Below are positions 11,049 through 23,540 of a stretch of 64,000 nt of DNA, one piece after another. The notes under the pieces were generated by a model. It did not search any database and had not been told where the DNA came from. It saw nothing but the letters and a program-made list of their open reading frames with translations. A program made the translations under genes and the position numbers. Every line of letters begins with the position of its first letter. The stretch's first letter is position 1. Location: NCBI GenBank assembly GCA_020465985.1, contig JAANYP010002816.1, positions 144,126 to 208,125 on the forward strand, read 5' to 3'. The DNA comes from Centrapalus pauciflorus. Taxonomy: Eukaryota > Streptophyta > Magnoliopsida > Asterales > Asteraceae.

Positions 11049-12540
11049 GCTCGTCCGAGGTAGAGAACTTGGTGGCTGATGTTCCTGTCATCTACGAGTA
11101 TGTCGATGTATTCCCCGAGGAGCTACCAGGTTTACCACCGGATAGAGAGGTTAAGTTCTACATCGACCTGACACTAGGGACAACTCTGATTGCTTGAGCT
11201 CCTTATAATTTAGCCCCAACAGAGATGAAAGAGATGATGTCACAACTCCAAGAGCTTCTTAACAGAGGTTTCATTCGACCGAGTGCCTCGCCTTGGGGTG
11301 AATCAGTCTTGTTTGTTAAGAAGAAGAATGACACACTTCGGATGTGCATTGATTATCGAAAGTTGCATAAGGTAACTGTGATAAATTAATATCCATTGCC
11401 TCGTATTATGACATGTTCGATCAACTTCAGGGTGCTAGTTGTTTCTCCAAGATCAATTTGAGATCAGGATATCATTAGTTGAAGATTCATGTGGCCGATA
11501 TTCCCAAGAGTGCTTTTCGCACTCGCTACGAGCATTATGAGTTTTTGGTGATGCCATTCATCTTGACCAATGCTCCAGCCGCGTTCATAGATATGATTAA
11601 TAGAGTATGACGTCCATTGCTTGATCGATTAGTGGTTGTATTTATTAATGACATTCTGGTGTACTCTAAGTCGGAGGCCGAGCACGCCGTGCATTTAAGG
11701 CAATTATTGGAATTTTTGTAGGGCGAGAAGTTATATGCTAAGTTCTCTAAGTGTGAGTTTCAGTTTAAGAAAAGTATCAAAATTTAATTTATGTTTTAAA
11801 TAATTCTCTTGTGATTCTAATCTTTTGCTTGTTGAAAATTCAATTTCAGTTCCTCGGTCACACGATCAATGATGAGGGAGTCTCCGTGGACCCATCTAAG
11901 GTTGAGGCAATTCAGAACTGGGTGCAGCTAATAATGCATCTGAATTTCGTAGTTTTCTGGGTCTTATCAGTTTTTACCTTCGTTTTATTCGTGATTTCTC
12001 CAAAATCTCTGTAACATTGACCTCGATGACACGAAAGAATGTCATGTTTGTGTGGGGGCGAACTACAGGAATAGGCTTTCCAGACCTTGAAGCGTATTTA
12101 AGTGAGGCACCTGTTCTTTCTCTCCCTGAGGGTAGTGATGACTTTGTGGTGTATAGCGATGCATCTTTACATGGTCTTGGATGTGTTTTGATGCAACGAG
12201 GTAGAGTGATCGCCTATGCATCGATACATCTTAAAGACTATGAGAAAAATTATAGACTCATGATCTAGAGTTAGCAGTGGTAGTTTTTGCACTCAAGTTA
12301 TGGCATCCTTATATGTATGGCATGAAATGTCATCTTTTTACCAACCATAAGAGCTTGAAGTATATTTTCGATCAAAAAGAGTTAAATATGAGACAACAAC
12401 GTGCTATTGAGTTAATTAAGGTATACGACTGCGAGATCCTTTACCACCCAGGTAAAGCGAATGTTTTAGGAGATGCTTTGAGTCATAGAGCTTATTCTAG
12501 TGTCTTATATATGTTGCGCGACAACCCGTCTCCCAACAAA
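11049..12540 (+). pseudogene. Ty3 reverse transcriptase and RNase H
   Basis: RT motifs in order: FPEELPGLPP, the RPSASPWG entry (about 11277), RMCIDYRKL, and a polymerase box that reads FINDILVYS at 11641-11667. The first catalytic Asp of the usual DD pair is therefore Asn. RNase H follows (VVYSDASLHGLG near 12140, NYRLM, LGDALSH near 12470). Frames change several times and an AT-rich insertion at 11779-11846 splits the palm domain, so the enzyme is dead. Confidence 0.85.
11779..11846 (+). other. 68-bp AT-rich insertion in the Ty3 RT gene
   Basis: The RT frame is continuous up to 11778 and resumes at 11847 (QFLGHTI). The intervening 68 bases are A/T-rich. With adjoining bases the piece begins GTATC (11774) and ends TTTCAG (11849), so it mimics a short plant intron, although splicing at those exact sites would not restore the expected frame. 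Confidence 0.5.
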
Positions 12541-13930
12541 GAGTACTTTGATTATTGAGTTGTTAAGGTTGCAATCAAAGGCATTATCAGTCGACCGTCT
12601 AAAGTCAGAGCGTATGGTTGACTTTGTGGATTACCTTTCCTTTGATAGTCGAGGAGTGATGTTATTTGATATGAGGATATGGTTGCCCAGATATAGTGAT
12701 TTGTGTAAGATTATGTTGGCTGAGGCTCATAATTCCAGATTATCCGTGCACCCCTGGTATTATTAAGATGCATCGCGATTTGAATTATAAATTTTGGTGG
12801 CCCGGAATGAAGTGGGACGTGGGCCGATTTGTTAAAGAGCGTTCTATATGTGCTCAGGTGAAGGCTGGATTTCAGAAGCCTTATGGAAGCTTACAACCTT
12901 TAAATATTCGATTGTGGGTGTGGGGACTAAGCTCCCTAAGAATCAGAGGCAACATGTATCTATTTGGGTTGTAGTTGATTATCTTACAAATAGTGCTCAT
13001 TTCAATCCCGTTTGGGAAAATTATTCGATGGATCGATGGGTGCAGATTTACATTGATAAGATCGTTGCGAGGCATAGGGTGCCAAAAAATGTTGTGTCTG
13101 ATCGAGATTCCCGGTTCACTTCACGATTCTGGCAGAGTTTGCAGATGGAGTTAGGGACACGTGTCACCCATAGTACCACGTTTCACCAATAAACTGATGG
13201 CCAGGGTGAGCGTACTATAAAAACCCTCGAGGATATGCTTTGTGCCTGTGTGATAGAGTTTGGGGTAATTGGGACACATACTTGCCATTGATCGAGTTTT
13301 CCCATAATAACTCATACCACTTCACTATTGGCATGACATCGTTTGAGGCCTTGTATGGTCGCCGAAGTCGTCCTCCCAGTTGTTGGTGAAAGGCCAATTG
13401 GTGGTCATGAGTCACTTCAGATGATGCACGACAAGATAGAGATTATTCGAGAGCGAATGAGACTGATGTACTCGTACCATAAACACCAAGACATATAGAG
13501 TTAGAGGTTGGAGGTAGAGTCTATCTTAAGGTCTCTCCCTGGAAGGGTGTGATGAGGTTTGACAAGAGGGGCAAGATTAGCCCTCGTATCATTGGTCTGT
13601 AGCGGATTATCGAGCGCATTGGTGTCCATGCTTATAGATTGGAGTTGCCACCTAAGTTAGCTTATGTTCATAATGACTTTCACATTAGGTATTTGAGGAA
13701 ATGTCTGTCGAATAATGAAGGTAGTGCACACTTTAGATGTTCATATTGATGAGGGATTGCGGTATGTTGAGAAGCCTGAAGCTATTCTAGATGAGAAGGT
13801 GAGCGAGCTAAGGAATAAACGAATTGAGATGATTCTGGTTAATTGGCGACATCATCATGGTCTGAACCACACATGTGAATCTAAATCAGAATGATGGTGA
13901 AACATCCGAACTTATTTTAGACTTTGTGAT
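12541..13930 (+). pseudogene. Ty3 integrase with chromodomain remnant
   Basis: The zinc-binding part is recognisable around 12770-12900 (MHRDLNYKFWWPGMK). The catalytic core follows with WVVVDYLT (near 12967), VVSDRDSRFTSRFW (near 13095) and a TDGQGER glutamate region around 13195. A TAA replaces the usual Gln before TDG. The C-terminal part (13740-13890) resembles a chromodomain (LRYVEKPEAILDEKV, then VNWRHHHG), the module that targets chromoviruses to chromatin. Several frame changes make it non-functional. Confidence 0.8.
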
Positions 13931-13963
13931 CTCAAGGATGAGATCAATCCAACGAGGTAGAGT

Positions 13964-14340
13964 TGTAACGCTCGTGTTTTCTTATAATTATTTAAATATG
14001 AAAATTGATTGTTATCATCTTTATAGTTATTAAATATGATTTTAATTCTCGAAATGAAAAATTATGACTTAAAGTAACCAAATAATGATAAAAATGTATT
14101 TAAAATAATAATAATAATAATAATAAAACCAAAAATAAGTGTAGTCTTCGTTGAAGCCGGAAGCTAAAAGTATGTTGGTGTTGTTTTCTATTTGTTAATT
14201 AGTATTAAGAGAATTAAAATATTAGCATTTGAACATGCGTATGAATGTATGTGTTTCCACGTCAAGGTATAATTTTGTTGTCAAATGGTATGTTGAATGT
14301 GTTGCGTGTCTGGCTTCTCAATCTTGAAGATACAATGCTT
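13964..14340 (+). repeat. Start of the Ty3 3' LTR (end not defined)
   Basis: TGTAACGCTCGTG at 13964 follows a short purine-rich stretch and the end of the chromodomain region, as expected for the 3' LTR. No matching 5' LTR is in the window, so the right boundary is a guess. An (AAT)n microsatellite lies at about 14103-14126. Confidence 0.5.
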
Positions 14341-14840
14341 CTAAAGTTCTAATATTTGACTATTACGAATAAACGGAGTAACAGGTTTTTAGAAATATAT
14401 GTATGTACATGTGTGTGTTTGTGTTTTATTATTATTTATAAGGAAAAGCAAATAACAACATACATACACACAAATGCTTTTCAATACTCATGTTTATTCC
14501 TTTATATATATCATCCAATCCTCATCATATCTTGTTGTTATTTTGGTGTAGTTACATTGAACAGTTAAGGATTTTAATCGGAAATAGTAAAAATACGAAG
14601 GTGCGGAGTGCATACTTGTATAAACATAGCTAACGTTAAGACACGAACGTAATGCGAAGGTCAAGGGGGTTGCGCCCACTCGCAGGGTCTTATGAGCAGT
14701 GCCTCTAGAAGGGTCCAAGGGTCAGGGCCTCTAACAATGTTTAACATGTTGCTAATACAATTGTTGTAAACCATTTAGCAATAGCTGGTGCCTCATGTTG
14801 TGCTACTGCTGATAATGCGCACATATTTTAGAGATGACTA

Positions 14841-14884
14841 TATATATAGACACACACACACACATACAAACACACACACACACG

Positions 14885-14937
<53 letters not shown>

Positions 14938-15078
14938 GCATACATGTATGTATACATGTATGTATGTATATACACATATATGTATGTACCTATATACACA
15001 CATGTATGTATGTATGTGTGTATGTATGTATGTATGTATCTATGCATGTGTGTATATATATACATACATATATATATT
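14841..15078. repeat. Compound microsatellite (CA, TA, TATG)
   Basis: Runs of CA, TA and GTAT/TATG units follow each other without a break. At its right edge comes TAGGTTCCATGGGAAACC, a partial palindrome like the terminus of the microsatellite-embedded MITE at 60046-60260. Long open frames on both strands here are repeat artefacts. Confidence 0.9.
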
Positions 15079-15476
15079 AGGTTCCATGGGAAACCTGTAT
15101 GCAACATGCAACTAAGGAACCTACATGCATCGTTAAATCTATAAACTCAATGGCTTAAATTATAATGGCAAAAGGGTAATTAAAATGAAATATAGATGCA
15201 CCGGTGCACACCATCAGATACGCGGAAGGGCAAAATTGGAAAAGCATTTCAATTAGGAATTAAACTCCTTCCCTCTTCGTGAACCGCGATTCTCATCTTC
15301 ATCTCTATTTCGTCTCTGTTCCGGAAATCACTCAAGACTCTTCATTCCATCTCTATTACGAGAATCACTTCTTCAAATAGATAAAAGTTTGTTCTTCATA
15401 ACCACAGAGACAATGCATACTTGATTTTTTTATTTTTCGTCGTTGCTACATGAAGTATTTTGCTAAATATGCATAT

Positions 15477-15775
15477 TACTGTAGCAAACAAATGCATATT
15501 TATGAAGATTTTATCTCTCGTTTGTTTAGCCAATGTTAGTTGGAAATGCATAATGCATCTTTATGAAGATTTATCTGTCGATTGCTGTAGTAAACAGATG
15601 CATGATGTCTAATAGTGTTTATGGTTTTGGAATATTTTAGTTTCTTAATTTTAGTAATAAGATACATCTTTTGGTTATTGTAGTAAACAGATGCATCTGT
15701 CGATTGTGGTAGTAAACAGATGCATCATGTCTAATAGTGTTTATGGTTGTCGATTGCTGTAGTAAACAAATGCAT
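15477..15775 (+). repeat. Short interspersed repeat, about five copies
   Basis: A word like CTGTAGTAAACAGATGCAT recurs near 15480, 15583, 15680, 15710 and 15757. Two copies are followed by the same tail, ATGTCTAATAGTGTTTATGG. Spacing is irregular. No coding role seen. Confidence 0.7.
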
Positions 15776-16055
15776 AATTTATGTATTTGATGCATATTTA
15801 TTAATTTATTCTACATGGTCCAGTTAGGAGAAGTGGTAAGATTAGGTTGCGATCAATGTTCACAAACACTAAGGAAACCGCTTTAACGATATCGGGTGAA
15901 GACGGTTCTATAGAGACAAATATAATGAACGACTTTGAGCATGATGTAACTTCAAAGCTAGTATGCATAATATTGGGTGTTAGTTGATCAATAAATCTGT
16001 ATAAATGTATGGTGCATTGTATATATGTATGTGTGTTGTTTATGTATAGTGTATA

Positions 16056-16710
16056 TGTTGGTACACCCTGTGTGACGATAGCAGTCTAAGTGATCTAACA
16101 GTTTGGTTCAAGTAATATTCAAAGTATTGGGTACTAACGAATGTTTGATATATATGTTTGATAGTTAATGATTGTATGATTGAACTTGATGTAATATATT
16201 ACAGGAAGTTCAAACATAAAGATCAAAGATATAATCAAACATAAGTTAAAAACATAAGTTTCAAATATAGGTTTAAGATGTGAGAGTCGAATTTAGATTA
16301 AATTCGAATTCACAAAGTGAAAAGAATTCGAATCTATAGTAGATTCGAATGTGTTCCTATAGGCAGATTCGAGAGTGTCATGTGGACAAAGTCGAATGGG
16401 CCTTGGGCCTGATTCGAGTTTGGCCCATGGCAAACTCGAATGGTCATCTATAATTAGGGATAGACTCGAATTATTAGTATACTTTTGCAGAATTCGTGAG
16501 AAATTAAGCAAATAGGCGATTTCGAGTTTATCAGTTAATTGTGTGTTCTTTCGGATTGAATCATCTAGTAGGTGCGTTCGTGTTCGTTCGTACAGCTTGT
16601 TGATAGTCTCCGTGTTCCGAGTGAGAGTTGTTTCCGTCAACCCGTTAACGAGGATTCCGCACTCGTTGACGGTGTCGCGTCTAGATAGATCCGTAGTGGT
16701 AGACCTTACA
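16056..16710 (+). repeat. 5' LTR of element B (655 bp)
   Basis: TGTTGGTACACC to GACCTTACA, followed by the PBS. It carries TTCGAATCTG-like words at 16287-16525. It retains a segment of about 30 bp near 16410-16440 that the 3' LTR has lost, while the 3' LTR has about 12 extra bases near 28900. Confidence 0.93.
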
Positions 16711-16712
16711 AG

Positions 16713-16725
16713 TGGTATCAGAGCC
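16713..16725 (+). promoter_or_regulatory. Primer binding site (initiator-Met tRNA)
   Basis: TGGTATCAGAGCC two bases after the LTR is complementary to the 3' end of plant initiator methionine tRNA, the primer of most plant Copia elements. Confidence 0.92.
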
Positions 16726-17347
16726 TAAGGGGTGTTCTTCGTGTTCATCCTAGGTTTCTTGACGCTTTTGGACAGTTAATCTCTCCAGTTTTCGTATTTT
16801 TCGTGTTGTTCGAGCTTATCAAATTGGGATACGGGAAATACTTTGGTGTTTTTCACGTTTTTGATAGAAATCAATATTTTTCTTTGGAAAAATATTGATT
16901 TAATCTGAAAATCGTTAAAAACTCCAAATATTAGCCGTTTTTCGAGTTTGCGGCGCTCGAATCTGTTAGGAGTAATTAGGGTTTTTCTTAGTCTCGAGTC
17001 TAACCAAAAATCCCGCTCCTTTCGAGTTTACATTCGAGTGTTTCGAGTTTAAAGGATTCGAGTTTGATTCGAGTTTAGACTAGAGTCGAATAGGAGCATT
17101 CGAGTTTTCTTGGGTTCGACTTTGAGTATTTCGAGTTTGCTTGGTCCTTCGAATTTGATACCTTCGAGTTTGAGACTTTCGAATTTGTCATCAATTTCGA
17201 CTTTAATTGAATTTCAGAATTTAATCGAATTTAATCCCAAATAGGTTTAAACTTAATTATATTTGAATTTAACTAAATTCGAAAGAATTAACTTAAGTTA
17301 ATTTCGAATTAAATTTATTAAGTTAAAATTCAATTACTTTTGAAACA
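16726..17347 (+). other. 5' leader of element B
   Basis: Untranslated leader between PBS and gag. From about 16950 to 17320 it is full of TTCGAGTTTG-like words. No ORF is supported; the gag ATG follows at 17348. Confidence 0.75.
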
Positions 17348-20164
17348 ATGTCAAATTTACAAAGGTTTCTGGAAATGGATCATGAGGTGGGAAAAGCTAA
17401 CACTCCACCTAAGCTGATGAAACTTGAAGACTATTATTGGTGGAAAGATCGGTTTGCCGATTTTGTGCGTTTCAACGACATGCGAATGTGGATATGTATC
17501 GACGAAGGATACATTCCACCTATCTCAGAAGTTGAAGGCCGTCAAAGAGTCTTATCATATCAAATGATGAAGGAGGATGATAAGAAACTATATGAAGCCG
17601 AGAACAGAGCTTTCTCGATTAATCGAATGACTTTGCCTCAGGATATACTACACACATTCCGCAATCAGAAGACTTCTAAGGAGCTTTGGGAGACGCTGGA
17701 AAAGAGGTGTGAGGGTAATCCGAGGGTTCGGAGAAAGCGTATGGAATTGTTGAAACAACAGTTTGCGATTTTTAAGGCTTTGAAGGATGAACAGCTGGAC
17801 GACACCACCACCCGCTTTTATCATCTGCTGACAGAGCTTGAGAGTCATGGCATTGAGTATAATGACACAGAAAAGAACAATAAGCTTCTTGATGCCTTAC
17901 CAGCCAAATGGGCGATGTATGTGGCTATGATTAAGCTTAATGAAGATACATACTATACTCAATCATTGGAGGATGTAGTGGGAACGCTGCGGGCTTATCA
18001 TTTTGAGCTACTGAAGGCCGAAACCGATTATGAACAAGTCCAAAATCCAGCCATGTATTTTGGAAAATCAACAAAACCTTCAGCGGCACCTGATATGAAG
18101 ACTGCTATAGCGTTTTTCACCGGAGAAACGTCGTCACCAGCAGAGACTGATGACACGCCGAATAGAGCGTTCTTAGGGTTGGGAAGATCGGAAGAACAAC
18201 AACCTCAGGCAACACCTGCATCAACATCTCAGGGATACTCTAAGATGCCCATGAGCGCTAAGTCGGCCGAAGAACATTTGAATCTATTGGCGTCTTTTGT
18301 GGCCGCATATGGAAACTGCGTTCAAGGGAAAATAAACGATCCTGCACTCTGGGATGAAGATTATGATCAGGTAGATCCTGACGACCTTGAGGAGATGGAT
18401 CTCAAATGACAACTGGCCATGGTAACCCAACGGGTTAAACGATTCATCAAACGGACTGGGAGGAATCTGAATATAAATAATAAGGGAATTGGCTTCGATA
18501 AGTCAAAGGTTAAATGCTACAACTGTCAAGGTTTGGGACACTTTGCAAGAGAGTGTCAGAGACCAAAGGTAGATCATTATCAAGGGCAGAATCAGCATCA
18601 AGGGCAGTTTCAGAACCAATCTCAACAGAGATACCTTCCGATTTCTTCATCGAGTCAAGCCAACATAGCTGGTCTGTTATCAAACGTAACATCAGATAGA
18701 CAGCTGGATGGTACTTACGACTGGAGCTCACATCCGGAATCTAATGTTAGAGCCTTCATGGCTGAGATCACTGAGAGTGGATGTGAAGGGGAAGAGCAGA
18801 ACACAAGGGACAACAGTCCAATGTGGGTGGAGAAGTCGAATGATCAGACGCTTCTGGAGTTTGCCGCTCAAATGGCCAACGTGGAATCCGGTCACACAAA
18901 GGTTAGTCTGAATTACTCTCTTTTCCATGAATTATGTATGTTATGTGTTACTTCTAACGACAGGTTGAATCTAGTATTAGAATCACATAAAAACATATCT
19001 GCTCAAAATGAGTCTTCAAAATCTGATAATGCTAGCCTGAATGACATTTAGCAGGATCTTAAGGACAAACTTAAAGCTGATGCACAAGATGTCATAGTTC
19101 TAAAAGACAAGCTGAGTGAGCAGTGCGTTAGATTAGGACTGATGTATGAGCATTTAGAGGCTTTGACCAAAGATCTTAAGACCAAAGAAGTAGAGCTAGC
19201 TGAAACTAAGGTGAAGGTAGCAGAGGCCAATAGTAAGCTAGAAAAGTTTAGGAACTTAAGTCTGAACCTAGGGAAAGTTTTAGATGCTCAACGCCAATCT
19301 AAAAAGCCTGTAGGTCTAGGTTTTCATGAGATTCCTCCTCCTTTTAACGCAAACTACGTACCTCAACCTCAGGAGAAAACTGAGAAATCAGTAGACTTAG
19401 AGGACATACCTGCACCTATATCTGAGCCTGTAAAAGAAAATACACCTAAGGTGACTGATACAAACGTCAGGGTTAAGAAAGTCAAATTTATGTCTTCCTC
19501 CAGTGAAACACCTGCTGTAAAACATAAAATTGATTTTAATGATCAGGACGATGAACCAGTCACAATAGATGCTCAAAAGGACCAAGACACTAGTGAGACA
19601 CCTAAGTCTAAGGGCACACACAAGAAGTCCATTGACAAGATGTCCTGCTTTAGATGTCATGAAAAGGGGCATGTTGCTTCTAATTGTCCACTTAGGAAAA
19701 TTGATGTTACACCTAAGACAGGGAAGCCAAGACAAGTTAAGCCCTCAACAAGTGTGCTGAGCACTAGTAGTTCTCAGAGTACCGAGAAAACTGTCCAGGC
19801 TACAACAAAACAAGTTGTGAAACAATTACCGGTAAAGGTTGTACCAAAAAAAGTGGTTAGGAGTACAACACCTAGCAGAGCATACACTCCAGTTAGGTCA
19901 CACACTCCTATTAGACATCACACATCGGTTAGAGCTCAGGGATCTCAATTTGAAATGCAATATAATCGGAATTATTCAAGAGCTCCACAACAAATGCCTA
20001 CTCAAAGGCAAAGAGTGAATTTACATCACTCGGCACCACAACAAACTCCTGTTCAACGACCCAAGTCACCTGAAAGGCGAGATGGGTATTTGAAAGAGTT
20101 TAAGTATGTGGACGAGAATGGTATAACCAAGTCAGTTATGGCTTGGGTTCCCCGTGATAACTAA
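17348..20164 (+). pseudogene. Gag of element B (two internal stops)
   Basis: One continuous frame, interrupted by TGA at 18407-18409 and TAG at 19049-19051 and ending at TAA 20162-20164. The N-terminal part (residues about 20-230) is a Copia capsid of the UBN2 type (YWWKDRFADF start). A first CCHC knuckle, CYNCQGLGHFARECQ, is encoded near 18515. Then come a Gln-rich stretch, a Leu/Lys/Glu coiled coil (19060-19270), and a second CCHC knuckle, CFRCHEKGHVASNCP, near 19648, followed by a basic Pro/Gln/Arg tail. A very long gag with a coiled coil suits Sireviruses. Pol follows in the same frame after the terminal stop. Confidence 0.88.
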
Positions 20165-22120
20165 CCTATTTTCTTTCATGTGCAAGAGATTACCACAGGT
20201 CCAAACAACAAATGGTTCGTCGACAGTGGATGCTCCAGGCACATGACAGGGGAAAGAAGTCTCCTTACAGACTTCAAGGGTGGGAATCGGGGATTTGTAT
20301 CATTCGCGGGAAATAAAGGAGGAAACATCACGGGTACTGGAGTGGTCACTAATGGGACGATCAAGTTGGATCAAGTTTATCATGTTGATTAACTGGTTCA
20401 CAATCTCATTAGTGTATCTCAAATCTGTGACAAGAAGAATTCAGTGCTGTTCAATGACACTGAAGCGTTAGTGCTAAAACCGGGGTTCAAGATTCCAGAA
20501 GAGTGGAAATTTATGCGAGCACCACGGAAGAATGATTTGTACATGCTCGATATGAACAAGCCGGAAACTTCGATGGGGCCAATCTGTTTGTTATCCAAAG
20601 CTTCGGATACTGAATCGGTTTTGTGGCACAGACGCATGGCACACTTGCACCTGAGAAAGATGAATTATATTACGAAAAATGGTTTGGTGCAAGGTGTGCC
20701 TATAAAGAGTTTTCAGTTCGAGGATAAGTGTCTACCTTGCAAAAAGGGCAAACAACATAAGAAGGCACACAAGTCCAAGACTCAGAACTCCATATCCTCT
20801 ACATTCGATTTGTTGCATATGGATCTCTTCGGCCCAATCAACAAAAGGAGTATAGGAGGTAGTTGGTATTGTTTAGTTATCACTGACGATTACTCACGAT
20901 TTTCTTGGGTTTTCTTTTTAGGTACAAAGGACGAGACGACATCCAAGCTCAACGGGTTCTTAGACCAAGTGGAGAATTCCTATGGAACACGGGTTAAAAG
21001 GCTACGTAGTGATAATGGAACTGAATTTAAAAACACTATAATTGGTGTATATTGCCTATCAAAGGGCATAGTGCATCAATTTAGTGCACCGTATGAGCCT
21101 CAACAAAATGGGGTGGCTGAAAGAAAGAACAGGACATTGATTGAGGCTGCAAGGACTATGCTTTCGGATTCAAAGCTTCCTACCATTTTTTGGGGGGAGG
21201 CAGTGAATACCGCGTGCCATATTTTAAACCGAGTCCTTACAGTCAAATCTTTGAACAAAACCTGTTATGAAATTTTGAATAAACGGCCACCTAATTTAAC
21301 TGGCTTCGAAACGTTTGGGGTACCATGTACTTTATTACGAACAAAACATCAACCTAAGTTTGGTGAAAAGGCTGACGAAGGATACTTCCTAGGTTATGTG
21401 CCAAACTCACCAAACAAACGGGAACAAAACAAATGGTACGGTAGAAATCGTGTATAACATTGAAGTCACAAGTTATACACATGAACCCCAAACAGGTCCG
21501 GAATGGATATTTGACTATGATAAATTGTTTGAGTCATTTAACATTCCTTTGGATGAAAATGCAGGTACGATCGAAGAGGATATGGCGACGTTGAATCTGA
21601 ATGACGAAGGTCATACCTTTCTGAGGACTACATTTCAATCCACATCCGAGCCTACTTTGACTGAAGATAGATCTCAAGAAGTTACTGATCCAGAAGCACC
21701 TTCAACTGAGAATCAGACTCAGACAACAAATTCCAACTCTGAGGAAACTGTCCACGAGGACGAACATGTGGAATCTGAGGATGTTCCCCCACTAGGTGAA
21801 ATAGGATCTAACTTAGGAGATAATCTGAGAGTTGACGAGATAGAGACATCTAGGATCAACAAGAACCATCCTATAGAAAGCATCATAGGAAATCCTAATG
21901 AGGGTGTGAGGACTAGGAGTAGTTTAAATAACAACACTGTGTTGTTGTCGATGATAAATGACTCCGAGGCCTTTCATACCTGCCTCTATTCTTGTTTCAT
22001 CTCGCAAGTAGAGCCGAAGAATGTGCAAATGGCACTAAAGGATAACTCCTGGGTTGAAGCGATGCAAGAACTCTCTCAGTTTAGGAAACTAGAAGTGTGG
22101 GAGTTAGTTCCATCGAGGGG
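20165..22120 (+). pseudogene. Protease and integrase of element B
   Basis: The protease active site VDSGCSRHMTG lies at 20219-20251. A TAA at 20390-20392 interrupts the frame. The integrase follows: zinc-binding HHCC (WHRRMAHLHL near 20623, CLPCKKGK near 20731), and a core with catalytic D in HMDLFGP (20822-20824), D in RSDNGTEF (near 21006) and E in VAERKNR (near 21117), so the DDE triad is intact. A frameshift occurs within about 21396-21457. A Ser/Thr/Glu-rich linker (21560-21900) leads to RT. Confidence 0.9.
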
Positions 22121-23540
22121 AAATTGCCATAGGAACTAAATGGGTTTTTAAGTGCAAAAGAGACGATCGGGGTATAGTCACTCGCAACAAGGCTAGGTTA
22201 GTTGTAAAGGGTTTCAACCAAGAGAAGGGAATCGATTACAATGAGATGTTTGCGCCAGTAGCAAGGCTGGAATCCATTAGGTTGTTTCTGGCTTTTGCTT
22301 CCTTCAAGGGCTTTAAGGTATATCAACTAGATGTTAAGAGTGCTTTCCTCTATAGGAAAGTGAAGGAGCTGGTGTATGTAGAACAGCCGCCCGGATTTAC
22401 AGATCCAAAATATCCAGACAGAGTATATCGATTAGATAAGGCTCTGTATGGATTGCATCAAGCACCAAGGGCGTGGTACGAGACTTTATCCAACCAACTG
22501 TTAGAGATCGGGTTTGAAAGGGGTAGGATAGATAGTACGCTGTTCGTTAAGCGAAAGGGAGAACACTTTATCTTGGTACAAGTGTACATCGATGATATCA
22601 TCTTTGGATCATCAGACGAACAAATGTGCAAAGATTTTGAGAAGGTGATGAAGTCGAAATTCGAGATGAGTGCAATGGGTGAATTGAATTTCTTCTTGGG
22701 GTTGCAAGTTGACCAGAAGAAGGAAGGAATGTTTATCCATCAGACGAAGTATGTCTACGACATATTAGACTGCTTCGGGATGGAAGGAACGAAACTGACA
22801 GCCCATTTCAGCACGCCGATTCAAGTGAATCACAATCTCGGACCGGGTACTGAAAGTGATACCGATGTGGATCCGACATTATATCGGGCCATGATTGGAT
22901 CACTTATGTATTTAACTGCTTCAAGACCTGACATTATGTTTGCTGTGTGTATTTGTGCTAGGTTTCAAGCTAATCTGAAGGAAATGCACATGAAAGCTGT
23001 GAAACGGATTCTACGATACCTCAAGTCGAAACCAAAGCTGGGACTTTGGTATCACGCAGAGGGAGATCTAGAGTTGGAGGCGTTCACAGATTCTTACTAC
23101 GGAGGATGCAACTTGACGCGCAAGTCAACAACTGGAGGTTGTCAATTCCTAGGAGGGAGACTGGTTTCCTGGCAATGCAAGAAACAGACGTCGGTAGCCG
23201 TGTCAACGTGCGAGGCCGAGTATGTTGCTGCTGTAGTTGCTGCTCACAGGTTCTGTGGATACAACAACAATTGCGGGATTACGGTTTGGCTTACACTCAA
23301 ACTCCCATTAGGATAGATAACCAATCTACAATTGCTATAACAAATAATCCAGTTAAACACAGTAAAACAAAGCACATAGACATGAGGCATCATTTTATTC
23401 GTGATTGTGCTGAAAAGAACTTAATCAAATTGGTAAAAGTGGCAACGGAAGATAATAATGCTGATTTATTTACCAAAGCTTTTGATAAGTCAATATTTGT
23501 ATATTTGATTCAACTAAATGGAATGCGCAACCCAGAGTAA
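22121..23540 (+). pseudogene. Reverse transcriptase and RNase H of element B
   Basis: A frameshift near 22125 precedes the RT. Typical Copia motifs follow: KARLVVKGFNQ, FAPVARLESIR, QLDVKSAFL, ALYGLHQAPRAWY and the polymerase box YIDDIIFGS with both Asp codons at 22591-22596. RNase H motifs are SRPDIMFAV, ESTTGG-like KSTTGGCQFLGG, CEAEYVAA, then after a frameshift near 23250 KHSKTKHIDMRHHFIRD and ADLFTKAFD. The ORF ends at TAA 23538-23540. The catalytic residues are kept but the frame is broken twice. Confidence 0.9.

Larger units (their letters stand above)
5283..13963 (+). mobile_element. Degenerate Ty3 chromovirus (Tekay type) with tandem gag-protease repeats
   Basis: Order: protease piece (5283-5890), gag (5891-7024), solo LTR insertion, protease (8931-9437), gag (9438-10446), protease (10447-11048), RT, RNase H, integrase and a C-terminal chromodomain remnant, then the LTR start at 13964. 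The order protease-RT-RNase H-integrase identifies Ty3. The chromodomain-like end and the TGTAAC LTR start suggest the Tekay/Del chromovirus lineage. Stops and frameshifts run throughout. The 5' LTR is not in the window, and copy A interrupts the first repeat. Confidence 0.85.
14341..16055. other. Non-coding host or old repeat sequence before element B
   Basis: No gene is supported here. The stretch holds a complex microsatellite (14841-15078), a promoter or leader-like CT-rich stretch near 15250-15390, a short repeated motif (15477-15775), and an open stretch of about 40 codons around 15855-15990 that I do not recognise. Element B is inserted at its right edge. Confidence 0.5.

Noticed and set aside
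14560..14760. Possible rRNA or tRNA remnant in a more GC-rich patch
   Set aside because: I could not recognise any rRNA segment, tRNA arms or other RNA gene.
14788..15144. Open frames on both strands in the microsatellite
   Set aside because: They encode only Tyr/Ile/Thr/His/Val runs from CA/TA/GT units. The same applies to 59671-60568.
18407..19060. Stop codons in gag followed by CAA or CAG as possible readthrough sites
   Set aside because: The downstream bases do not fit the known CAR-YYA context, and the element has other random lesions. Simple mutation is more likely.
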